Both the position numbers and the translations under genes were made by a program. Under the pieces are notes generated by a model. That model saw only the letters and a list, made by a program, of their open reading frames with translations. It did not search any database and was not told the origin of the DNA. Below, piece after piece: positions 1-7,788 of a stretch of 43,205 nucleotides of DNA (within the stretch, counting starts at the first letter, position 1; every line of letters begins with the position of its first letter). Source of the DNA: Akkermansiaceae bacterium (GTDB taxonomy: Bacteria; Verrucomicrobiota; Verrucomicrobiia; Verrucomicrobiales; Akkermansiaceae); the NCBI GenBank assembly GCA_022510805.1, contig JAFLSS010000010.1, forward strand, positions 1 through 43,205. Direction: 5' to 3'.

Positions 1-113
1 TTCCTGTTTTCGTATATCTGCGTCAGGCATGATAATCTACAGTTATCGCTAGTTGCCGGGTGGGTGGTTTTGGCATTGCTTATGGGGTGGAGTTGTGGTA
101 GGATGGGGGTGCG

Positions 114-2114
114 GTGAGTGAGAAATTTGATATCAATAGTCTGAATGCTGCACAGCGTGAGGCGGTGCGGACGCTGAATGGGCCTGTGCTGATTTTGGCC
201 GGCGCCGGGACGGGTAAGACGCGCACGGTGACGTGCCGTATTGCGCATATGCTGGCGTGTGGGGTGAATCCGCGCGGGATTTTAGCGCTGACGTTCACGA
301 ATAAGGCGGCGAATGAGATGGCGGATCGTGTGGCGGGGCTGGTGGATCGTAAGGCGGCGCGGCAGATGACGGTGTGTACGTTCCACTCGCTGTGTGTGCG
401 TATTTTGCGCCAAGATATTGGACGCTTGGGCTATAAGGAGAATTTTTCTATTTATACGGGGAGTGATCAGAGTGGGCTGATTAAGCGCTTGATTATGGAG
501 TATGGCGCGCGCAGGGAGAAGCTGGAGCCGGCTCAGGTGATCAGTGCGTATTCTGCGGTGCGTAATAAGGGGTTGACGTACAAGGATATTGAGGATAGTT
601 TGATTTCTACTGTGGCGGGGGCGTATCAGCGCGAGCTCAAGGCGCAGAATGCGGTGGATTTTGATGATTTGCTGATTCTGGCGGAGCGTTTGTTGCGCTG
701 CTACCCGGATGTGCATGAGCGCTGGAAGAAGCGTTTTTCTTATATTACGGTGGATGAGTTTCAGGATACGAACTCGCTGCAAATGAGTCTGCTGCGCCAG
801 CTTGTGGGGGATGAGATGAATGTGTGTGTGGTGGGGGATGATGACCAGTCGATTTATGGGTGGCGCGGGGCGCAGATTTCTAATATTTTGGAGTTTGAGA
901 GTTTTTTCCCGAATCCGACGGTGATTAAGCTGGAGGAGAATTACCGCTGCACGCGCCAGGTGCTTGATTGTGCTAATGCGCTGATCCGCCACAATGCCGG
1001 CCGCCGTGATAAGACGCTGCGTACGGTGAAGGAGGGGGAGTTCCCTGTGCGGCTGGTGGCGATGCCCGGTGCGGAGGATGAGGCGGAGTTTATTGTGGAG
1101 GAGCTTGAGGATTTGCATTCCAGCCGCCGCTTGCCTTGGGAGAAGTTTGCGGTGCTTTTCCGCGCTAATGCGCAGAGTAGGGTGCTGGAGATGGCGCTGC
1201 GTGAGCACCATATTCCTTACCGTATGGTGGGGACGAAGAGTTTTTTTGATCGCCGTGAGGTTAAGGATTTGGTGAGCTATTTGCACATGTTGAATAATCC
1301 TGATGCGGATTTGCACTTGCTGCGTGTGCTCAATACGCCGGCGCGTGGTATCAGCCCGACGACGGCGGGGTTGGCGGTTGATTCCAGTCGTGAGCTGCGC
1401 AAGAGTGTGTGGGAGACTCTGCTGGAGCCCTCTTTCCTGGCGGATTGCTCCTCCCGCTCTCAGGCGAGTATTCAGGCGTTCACGGATCTGGTGCAGCGCT
1501 ACCGCGAGGCTTTTGCCTCTGAGGATCGTGATTTCGCGGATGTGCTGGAGGAGTTCTTGCAGGAGATTGAATATGAGGCTTATATCAGCCGGAGTTGCAA
1601 GACGGATGAGGAGCGCCAGCAGCGCCAGGCTGCTATTGATGATGTGAAGACGGCGCTGCGTCAGTTCTGGCACCCGGGCCGTAAGTTGTCTGATTTTTTG
1701 GCGAGCTTAAGTTTGGATGATGATCGTGAGGATGACGATATTGAGAAGAAGAGTGGGGTGTGTCTCATCACGATGCATGCGGCCAAGGGGCTCGAGTTCC
1801 CCCATGTGTATATTGTGGGGGTGGAGAAGGGGCTGCTGCCGCATAATCGCGCGGTGGATGAGGGGAATTTGGATGAGGAGCGCCGCCTGTTTTATGTGGG
1901 GATTACCCGCGCACAGGAGCGCTTGACTCTCACGTACTGCGCGAAGCGCATGCGCTATGGTAAGGAGGAGGCCTGTGATCCGTCCTGCTTTATCAATGAA
2001 ATTCCTGTGGGCATGTATGAGTTTGTCGACTATGCCGAGATGATGAAGAAGCCTGCTTCCGAGGAGGAGTGTATGGATTTCTTCTCGTCTATCCGCGCTA
2101 TGTTGGATGATTGA
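114..2114 (+). CDS. UvrD/PcrA/Rep-type superfamily 1 DNA helicase
   Basis: This is an ATP-driven 3'-5' DNA translocase of the UvrD/PcrA/Rep family, expected in repair and replication-fork maintenance. All family motifs are visible in order: Walker A GAGTGKT with Lys35, Walker B VDEFQDT, motif III GDDDQSIYGWRGA, motif IV EENYRC, motif V TMHAAKGLEF and motif VI LFYVGITRAQERL. At 666 aa it is close to Rep and somewhat shorter than E. coli UvrD; there is no extra nuclease domain. The start is a GTG preceded by a purine-rich stretch (AGGATGGGGG). It lies 165 bp upstream of the TIR module on the same strand, and no convincing terminator lies between them, so read-through is possible. A solo housekeeping helicase is the simplest reading; a role with the TIR genes cannot be excluded. 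Confidence 0.93.
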   Translation: MSEKFDINSLNAAQREAVRTLNGPVLILAGAGTGKTRTVTCRIAHMLACGVNPRGILALTFTNKAANEMADRVAGLVDRKAARQMTVCTFHSLCVRILRQDIGRLGYKENFSIYTGSDQSGLIKRLIMEYGARREKLEPAQVISAYSAVRNKGLTYKDIEDSLISTVAGAYQRELKAQNAVDFDDLLILAERLLRCYPDVHERWKKRFSYITVDEFQDTNSLQMSLLRQLVGDEMNVCVVGDDDQSIYGWRGAQISNILEFESFFPNPTVIKLEENYRCTRQVLDCANALIRHNAGRRDKTLRTVKEGEFPVRLVAMPGAEDEAEFIVEELEDLHSSRRLPWEKFAVLFRANAQSRVLEMALREHHIPYRMVGTKSFFDRREVKDLVSYLHMLNNPDADLHLLRVLNTPARGISPTTAGLAVDSSRELRKSVWETLLEPSFLADCSSRSQASIQAFTDLVQRYREAFASEDRDFADVLEEFLQEIEYEAYISRSCKTDEERQQRQAAIDDVKTALRQFWHPGRKLSDFLASLSLDDDREDDDIEKKSGVCLITMHAAKGLEFPHVYIVGVEKGLLPHNRAVDEGNLDEERRLFYVGITRAQERLTLTYCAKRMRYGKEEACDPSCFINEIPVGMYEFVDYAEMMKKPASEEECMDFFSSIRAMLDD

Positions 2115-2279
2115 GTCTCCCGCCTTTTCCGAGGTGAGGGGGCGTTTGTGATCGGATCTAAATTGTTGTCATGACGCAGTATTTGCTTTTCGCGCCACGA
2201 ATATGTGGTATATGTGATGCTGTACTTATGATCCGCTTATTCCGATCTGTTTAGCGCTAACTAATCCTTCTGTTAATGT

Positions 2280-3002
2280 ATGAAGTATTTTTGGAAAATA
2301 ACCAATCCTGACTTGCTCACTAGCGATGAAAAAGAGAAGTTGCCGTCACCATCGGTATCAGAGATGGATGAAAGGCTTGAGAGAATCATGGAGCAGTCTA
2401 CCATTGATGCTGGTGTGCTCTCCGAGATTTTATTCCCCAAGATGCCTGATAGAAAAGAATCAATTTTCATTTCTCATTCTCATGCGTATGTGAATGATGC
2501 TCTTGCTGTAAAAGATTTTTTTACCAGCAAAGGCATCTCCTGTTTTGTTGATGGTGAGGTGTGGGCAGATGTGTATTATATCCTTAAGGTTTTTCAGAAA
2601 AGACATGCGAAGCCCTTAAGTGAGAATACCTATTCGCTGAGTGATTGCAATATGCATGCAGCGCATATGTATCTCATGCTTGCTACTGCCCTGATGAGGG
2701 AGATCAGCCAGGCCGACGCTTTCTTGTATCTTGGTACCGGTAAGAGCGTAGACAAGCTCAATTCTCCCTGGCTGCATTACGAGCTTTCTTTAGCTTCTTC
2801 TCTTAAAAAAGCTGGAGATAAGGATGAAAAGGATATGCTGCTGGAAAATTTTTCTAAATTGGCTAGTGTTCAATTTGAATACGAGGTTGGCGAATTGTTG
2901 AGTGATGCAACGGAGATCTCGTTGGAGGCTCTCGAGGATATTGACAGACACGAAAATACTTTTCTGTTTTATATAAATGCTATAGCTAAACTATATGCCT
3001 GA
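2280..3002 (+). CDS. TIR-domain protein (ThsB-like?), first gene of a TIR/TIR-SLOG module
   Basis: This 240-aa protein carries a TIR fold at about residues 61-175, after a charged N-terminal extension of about 60 residues. It begins with strand A (SIFISHSH), continues with the helix/strand pair ending in GISCFVDGEVW, and has the terminal SPWLHYEL motif (162-169). Glu168 in the W-x-x-x-E context matches the catalytic glutamate of NAD-cleaving TIR enzymes. The roughly 50 residues between the second strand and SPW are longer than in compact TIR domains. A C-terminal helical part (about 180-240) is unrecognised. The gene is clearly A+T-richer than its surroundings, suggesting transfer. Its last 8 bases overlap the next gene's start, implying coupled translation. 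No Shine-Dalgarno is evident. The inferred role is an immune-sensor NADase or cyclase; TIR assignment is good, function unproven. Confidence 0.8.
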   Translation: MKYFWKITNPDLLTSDEKEKLPSPSVSEMDERLERIMEQSTIDAGVLSEILFPKMPDRKESIFISHSHAYVNDALAVKDFFTSKGISCFVDGEVWADVYYILKVFQKRHAKPLSENTYSLSDCNMHAAHMYLMLATALMREISQADAFLYLGTGKSVDKLNSPWLHYELSLASSLKKAGDKDEKDMLLENFSKLASVQFEYEVGELLSDATEISLEALEDIDRHENTFLFYINAIAKLYA

Positions 3003-4746
3003 CAAAGTTCAATATAACGTTATCTTGATGGGCGATGACTCTCGTTTCGCTTCGTTTTCAGATCATTTGAAAAAGGCGTTTCATGAGAGTGGCCTACCTG
3101 CGGATCTGCTGAAAATTCACGAGGTGGCGGGGCTTCAGCCGGAGGTGGTGGCGAAGATGTGCGTGGAGGAGGAGGTCGCTGGGGTGTATTTCTCCGAAAA
3201 GGGTAGCCTGCAGCATGAGGAAGTTGTCCGGCAGGTGGTGGATACGCTGGCGCGGTATTCATGCTTGCAGTTTCCGGTGGTTCATGCGTTGGAGAATGTG
3301 CAAGAGGAGGTGAGGTATGACAAGCTGCGCTGCTACAATGCAATAGCGTGTGACTCGGGGGAACTGCCTTCAGAACTGTTTGAGGATATTCTGAAAGGTT
3401 TTCACATTATCCACTCGAGTCGTAAGATTTTTATCAGCTACAAGCGGGGGGATGCGGAGAATGTGGCGCAGGCGCTCCACAAGCATTTGCTGCTGCGCGG
3501 GTATCAGGTGTTTTTAGATACGAAATCGCTGGATAGTGGCGTGGTGTTTCAGGAACGGCTGATGGAGCATTTGCATGAGTCGGATATGGTGCTGCTGCTC
3601 CAGTCCCCCAATATTGATTCTTCTCAATGGATTACGGAGGAGATAATCGCGGCAGAGGTGAGGGGGGTGTTTTTTGTGCGCCTCAAGTGGCCGCAGGCAG
3701 ATGGGGGAAATACCGGGGTGGAGCACACGCTTTCTGTGGAGATACCCGTCCATAAGCTGTCGACTCCTGGCAAGGATGCTGATTTGGTGGAGCCTTCATA
3801 TGAGGAGGTGTGTGAGCAGATTGATCGCTTGCGTATCAAAAGCTTAGCGGATCGGCGCCGGCTGCTGCTTCACTCGATGGATTTATCGAAAGGCGTGGAG
3901 ATCATGCCTTTGGATCACGCGCTTGTTGTGCGTGATAAGGAGGAGAAGTCTGCGACGATGTTCTGCCCCTATCTTCCGGATTATCAGATTCTCTATCGTT
4001 TTAGTCAGGGAAAGGAGACAAAAAATGTGCATTGTTTGACCCTGGGGTATCCGGAGGAGCGGAAGGAGAGTTTTAAGTGGTTGTGTAATAATGCGCAGTA
4101 TGGGTTGCAACCGGAGGATGAATACGAAAAAGCGGAGCAACGTTATCGCGTATTTCTATCTGCCGGTGCGCCGGAGGAGAATGGCCCCTGTGCTGCTAAT
4201 GGGCGTGATGTCCAGATTGCGGTGCTGTTTTTGGTGTATATGTTGGTGTGGCGTTGTACTATTGTTTTCGGGGGGCATCCGAGTATCAATCCACTTGTGC
4301 TGAAAGTGGCGAAAGAGTTGAAAATGATGGATCACATTGTCATTTACCAGTCCGCTTTTTTTAAGGATGTGATTCCTGAGGAGGTGCGCGAGCTGAGCGG
4401 GCAGAATAAGGTGCGGTGGGTGCCGGTGGATGACTCGAATGATAGGGCGGCTTCGCTGAGGCGCATGCGGGAGGAAATGCTCAGCAACGAGGGGGCGCCA
4501 TTTCAGGCGGCGTTCTTTATTTCCGGGAAGGAGGGGGTGCGTGAGGAGTATGAGATGTTTGGCAAGTTGTATCCTCAGGCGCCGCGCTATATGCTGGTGA
4601 GCACGGGTGGGATGGCGGCGAAGATTGGCCGCGAGGAGTCGCCGCAGCAGCATGTGGTGATCAGGAGCAAGGCGTACAGGCGCTTGTTTACGGAGTTGCT
4701 GGCAAAGGGGTTCCCGCGCGAGTATTCCGCGGATGAGCTTTGCTGA
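2995..4746 (+). CDS. TIR protein with N-terminal unknown domain and C-terminal SLOG-like domain
   Basis: This 583-aa protein has three parts. Residues 1-135 are an alpha/beta segment I do not recognise. Residues 143-228 are a canonical TIR domain: KIFISYKRGD, then GYQVFLDTKSLDSG, then SPNIDSSQWITEE, with Glu216 at the catalytic NADase position. Residues about 405-570 look like a Rossmann-type SLOG domain: a hydrophobic strand, then GGHPSINP (426-433), later FFISGKEGV (507-515) and VSTGGMAA (535-542). SLOG domains bind nucleotide-derived ligands in systems such as Thoeris ThsA. The linker of about 170 residues (230-400) is unassigned. The start ATG lies inside the end of the preceding TIR gene (ATGCCTGA). 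Base composition is intermediate between that gene and the genome. Inferred: a ligand-gated NAD-depleting effector whose trigger may come from the upstream TIR enzyme. Confidence 0.78.
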   Translation: MPDKVQYNVILMGDDSRFASFSDHLKKAFHESGLPADLLKIHEVAGLQPEVVAKMCVEEEVAGVYFSEKGSLQHEEVVRQVVDTLARYSCLQFPVVHALENVQEEVRYDKLRCYNAIACDSGELPSELFEDILKGFHIIHSSRKIFISYKRGDAENVAQALHKHLLLRGYQVFLDTKSLDSGVVFQERLMEHLHESDMVLLLQSPNIDSSQWITEEIIAAEVRGVFFVRLKWPQADGGNTGVEHTLSVEIPVHKLSTPGKDADLVEPSYEEVCEQIDRLRIKSLADRRRLLLHSMDLSKGVEIMPLDHALVVRDKEEKSATMFCPYLPDYQILYRFSQGKETKNVHCLTLGYPEERKESFKWLCNNAQYGLQPEDEYEKAEQRYRVFLSAGAPEENGPCAANGRDVQIAVLFLVYMLVWRCTIVFGGHPSINPLVLKVAKELKMMDHIVIYQSAFFKDVIPEEVRELSGQNKVRWVPVDDSNDRAASLRRMREEMLSNEGAPFQAAFFISGKEGVREEYEMFGKLYPQAPRYMLVSTGGMAAKIGREESPQQHVVIRSKAYRRLFTELLAKGFPREYSADELC

Positions 4747-4761
4747 TTGAGTGCAAGAAAA

Positions 4762-4794
4762 AATCCCCTCTGCCGCATCATGGCAGAGGGGATT
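4762..4794 (-). terminator. Intrinsic terminator of the GH109 gene
   Basis: A perfect 13-bp inverted repeat (AATCCCCTCTGCC and its complement) encloses a 7-nt loop. On the minus strand it is followed directly by a T-run (plus-strand A-run at about 4757-4763), so it mainly serves the minus-strand GH109 gene. It may also slow transcription arriving from the TIR module. Confidence 0.85.
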
Positions 4795-4817
4795 GCCTAT
4801 GAACAAAATCAGGGGAG

Positions 4818-6290
4818 TTATTCCACCACGGGGAGCGGGGCTGTGTTTTTCCAGTCGCCGCGGGTGAAATCCGGGAACTCCTGAGGCATGCCGCCTTCGT
4901 TCACGGATTTTTCAGAGAGCGGGCTGACAGCCGACCAAAGGGCGCCCTCATACACATTCTGATCCATGGGCTCGCCGTTGTGCAAGCACTCGATGACGCG
5001 GTAGAGCATGATGTAGTCCATGCCGCCGTGGCCGCCGTTCTTTTTGGCTTCCTCGCCGAGGCGCTTGTAGAGGGGGTGCTCATACTTGGCGTAGAGGGCT
5101 TTTTCTGCGGCCTCACCTTCGAACCACTGGTGGTAGCCGCCGTTGTGCACGATCTCGGCGCCGCCGGGCTGGCCTTCAGTAAGTTCCGAATTGGCTCCGG
5201 GGCTGATGCGCTCACCGGCCACGCGCAGGGGGAAGCCTGCCAGCGTGCCTTCCGTGCCTTGGATGAGGTTCTTGCGGTCGTAGGGGCGGGGGCTTGTCTC
5301 ATCCCACTGCACCAGAATGGTGCGGCCGGCTTTTGTCTTGATGATAGAGTTGCTCATATCGCCACACTTGAACTCCATGTTGTTCCACTTGTGGTCAGCA
5401 GGGAAGTTCTTTTTGGCATAGGCGGCGCGGCCTTTGGCCGGGCTGCCGAAGGAAACGATGCGGTCGAACGTGTCCTCACCGCGGGCGATGTTCATGTACT
5501 GCGCCACGGGGCCGAGGCCGTGCGTGGGGTAGAGGTTGCCGTTGCGGCCAGCGTAGTGGTAGGTGCGCCAGGAGCCGCAGCCGCGCTCGACGCTCTTCAT
5601 CTGCATGCGCAGTTCGTGGATGTAGGCCGCCTCGCCGTGCAGAAGCTCGCCGATGAGGCCTTTGCGCACCATGTTGAGGAACAGGAGCTCCTCGCGCCCG
5701 TAGTTCACATTCTCGAGCATCATGCAGTGCTTCTTCGTCTTTTCAGAGGTGTCGACCACGCGCCAGAGATCCTTGATGGTGATGGCCATGGGCACTTCCA
5801 CAAACGCGTGCGCGCCGTGCTCCATGCTGTCGATCGCCATCTGGGCGTGCGTCTCCCACGAGGTGTTGATGAAGACGGCGTCCGGCTTCACTTCTTCGAG
5901 CATTTTGAGGTAGGCATCACTGCTGCCGGAGTAGACGGCGGGGCGCTTACCTGTTTTCTGCTCTAAGCGGTTGGCTGCTTTAGCGGCAAGATCATCGTAC
6001 ACATCGCACACGGCTACTACCTCACAATGGGGAATTGCCGGGAAATGCATGGTCTGCGGCATTCCTCGCTCTCCCAGGCCGATCACCGCTACCCGCACGT
6101 TCTCAATCTTCGGGGCGCGGAAGCCGCCCATGTAGATGGAGCCCTCGGGGCGGGGGGTGGTGGCCGCCGTATCAGACGGGGCGATGTTTTGGGCATGTAC
6201 CTGCTCCGCCGTGGTGGGGACAGGGGGTTCGCTCTGTGCCATGCTCAGCATGGAGGCACAGACTGCTAAGGCTGTGAGAGTTTTCTTCAT
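4818..6290 (-). CDS. Secreted GH109-type alpha-N-acetylgalactosaminidase (Gfo/Idh/MocA fold)
   Basis: GH109 enzymes remove terminal alpha-linked GalNAc from glycans by an NAD-dependent redox mechanism. The protein has a Sec signal peptide (MKKTLTALAVCASMLSMAQS). A Rossmann NAD-binding domain follows (VAVIGLGERGM), and the Gfo/Idh EVPMA motif is present. The family-typical block NYGREELLFLNMVRKG, the segment HGEAAYIHELR and the string NGNLYPTHGLGPVAQYMN are the reasons for choosing GH109 over a generic sugar dehydrogenase. The start at 6290 is chosen because an upstream in-frame extension adds ten residues before the signal peptide, and GGAAAG-like purines (GGAAAG) precede this ATG. About 490 aa is normal for the family. 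It has its own palindrome upstream (6314-6329) and terminator downstream, so it is probably monocistronic. A periplasmic or surface location is inferred. Confidence 0.88.
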   Translation of the reverse strand: MKKTLTALAVCASMLSMAQSEPPVPTTAEQVHAQNIAPSDTAATTPRPEGSIYMGGFRAPKIENVRVAVIGLGERGMPQTMHFPAIPHCEVVAVCDVYDDLAAKAANRLEQKTGKRPAVYSGSSDAYLKMLEEVKPDAVFINTSWETHAQMAIDSMEHGAHAFVEVPMAITIKDLWRVVDTSEKTKKHCMMLENVNYGREELLFLNMVRKGLIGELLHGEAAYIHELRMQMKSVERGCGSWRTYHYAGRNGNLYPTHGLGPVAQYMNIARGEDTFDRIVSFGSPAKGRAAYAKKNFPADHKWNNMEFKCGDMSNSIIKTKAGRTILVQWDETSPRPYDRKNLIQGTEGTLAGFPLRVAGERISPGANSELTEGQPGGAEIVHNGGYHQWFEGEAAEKALYAKYEHPLYKRLGEEAKKNGGHGGMDYIMLYRVIECLHNGEPMDQNVYEGALWSAVSPLSEKSVNEGGMPQEFPDFTRGDWKNTAPLPVVE

Positions 6291-6313
6291 CTTTCCACAG
6301 AATTCGGGGTTAC

Positions 6314-6329
6314 AATGCAAGATTGCATT
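6314..6329 (-). promoter_or_regulatory. Palindrome upstream of the GH109 gene (possible operator)
   Basis: AATGCAA-GA-TTGCATT forms a 7-2-7 inverted repeat, 24-39 bases before the GH109 ATG. A TATATAAGG-like sequence sits just upstream on the minus strand. The position fits a repressor site or a leader hairpin. No regulator gene is adjacent. Confidence 0.4.
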
Positions 6330-6360
6330 ACCTTATATACGCTAGGGGTTGGGCTGTTCT

Positions 6361-6400
6361 TTCACAAAAAAAACGAGAAAAGGTGTTTTTTTTCTGTGAA
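6361..6400 (-). terminator. A/T-rich hairpin, probable terminator of the polysaccharide operon
   Basis: TTCACA plus a long A-tract pairs with a long T-tract plus TGTGAA around an 8-nt loop. It lies just past the last polysaccharide gene and before the GH109 promoter region. The stem is A/T-rich with small mismatches, so efficiency is uncertain. Confidence 0.5.
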
Positions 6401-6419
6401 AATTTTGGGGGGAGGGGTG

Positions 6420-7718
6420 TTAGATTTGGGTGATGGAGTGTTTGAGTTGGCGGGCTTCACGCATGAGCCGGCGGACAGCATCGTATTTTTTCCGGTATTT
6501 TTCCCGTTTCTTTCCTTTGTGGAGGTGTTTTTTGAGGCGATACCACGTTTTTTTGACGCGAAAGTAGAACCAGAAAGTCAGGACAATACTGTGGCGGAGC
6601 TGCTCGGCCGTGAGGTTGAGTCGGCTGTCCTGCTCCGGGAGGCGGCTGTGGATCAAGTGCATTTGCTGCTGCTCCAGCAGGGAGATCTGCTGCTCATGCC
6701 GGGAGGCGTGCGCCTCCAGCCTCTGCACATAGTGGCTCAGCGGCGCTAGGGGGCCTTGCAGCAGAGCCTGCCCCAGGCGCTCCTGGGCGGCGGCGCTCAG
6801 CCATATGTCCATGAGCAAGTCTTCATAAAAGGGGGTGTGCCGCGCGTGCTGCCACCACAGATCCGCCAGGTAGGAGTGGGGGGAGGCCCAGGGCTTGGAG
6901 CCGCCGAGGTAATGCAGCAGGTGCGCGCCGCGCTCTCGGGTGCGATAGGCGGCGTAGTAGTCGAGCCCGCTTTCTATGACGGGCGGCGCCAGTTCATAAT
7001 TCCACTCGGCGGGGAGTTGGGCGATTCTGCCTTTGAAGTAGGTGTTGAGGGCGCATTGCTCTTGGTAGATGTAGGAGTTGTGGCGAATATCACTCAGGAT
7101 GTGTTCAAAGGCGTTTTCGCGGTTGTAGGCGGCCACGTCCATGAGGCAAACGCCGGTGTTGAAGTATTCATACGGGTGCGGCAGCCCCAGCACATGGTCG
7201 GTGTATTGCCGGATGGAGACCCCCATGACCGTGGGGTTGTCATCATACATCTCCCGCCACACCGGCTCCAGCGCCGCCGCCAGCGGGCGCCCGCCCATGT
7301 CGCACCGCAGGAGGTCCAGGATGTCGTGGCGCAGGATGATGTCGAGATCCGTGTAGATGATTTTTTGGTAGTGGTGGAAAACGACGGGAGCCGCGATGCG
7401 AAAGTAGCATTCTTCCTTGAAGTAATGGAGGCTGATGTGCAGCTTCACGCCCTCAAAGAGGGGCATGGGATTGTAAAAGCGGATGGAGATGTTGTCCTGC
7501 TCTGCAAAGCGCTTGATTATTGCTTTGTTGGCGGCGCTGATATCTCGCTCGAAGATGACAATGTCATAGCAGGAGGCCGGTGAGGCGTGTTGTATGAGCG
7601 AATGCAAATAGACGCATAGGTATTTGACATATTCATTGCTCGATGCAAGAGAGATAACATGGGGGCAGTCCGGAAAAGCCGGGGTGATGCTTTCTGCGCT
7701 TGTCATGATGGGGAGCAT
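6420..7718 (-). CDS. GT8-family glycosyltransferase with coiled region and basic C-terminal tail
   Basis: This is a retaining glycosyltransferase of family GT8, the LgtC/glycogenin type, which transfers hexoses from nucleotide sugars to surface glycans. The metal-binding DxD is in YTDLDI (Asp124, Asp126). Other family signatures are FNTGVCLMD (186-194), QCALN (221-225) and HYLGGSKPW (269-277). After the catalytic part comes a Gln/His/Glu-rich helical stretch, then an aromatic segment and a strongly basic tail ending near RKKYDAVRRLMREARQLK. A similar tail is found on neighbouring proteins. The start is uncertain: ATG codons at 7718 and 7706 both lack a clear ribosome site. It is the last gene of the polysaccharide operon, 70 bp after the DUF4422 gene. 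Confidence 0.87.
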   Translation of the reverse strand: MLPIMTSAESITPAFPDCPHVISLASSNEYVKYLCVYLHSLIQHASPASCYDIVIFERDISAANKAIIKRFAEQDNISIRFYNPMPLFEGVKLHISLHYFKEECYFRIAAPVVFHHYQKIIYTDLDIILRHDILDLLRCDMGGRPLAAALEPVWREMYDDNPTVMGVSIRQYTDHVLGLPHPYEYFNTGVCLMDVAAYNRENAFEHILSDIRHNSYIYQEQCALNTYFKGRIAQLPAEWNYELAPPVIESGLDYYAAYRTRERGAHLLHYLGGSKPWASPHSYLADLWWQHARHTPFYEDLLMDIWLSAAAQERLGQALLQGPLAPLSHYVQRLEAHASRHEQQISLLEQQQMHLIHSRLPEQDSRLNLTAEQLRHSIVLTFWFYFRVKKTWYRLKKHLHKGKKREKYRKKYDAVRRLMREARQLKHSITQI

Positions 7719-7788
7719 TTCTTGGGTGGTGGAGGGGGGAAGGGGGAAGAAAAGTGTGAGAGGAGAAATAATAGAGGAATGAGAGGTG

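Noticed and set aside
114..4746. Gabija-like system (helicase plus effector)
   Set aside because: No GajA-type ATPase/TOPRIM nuclease is present and the helicase looks like a full housekeeping UvrD/PcrA.
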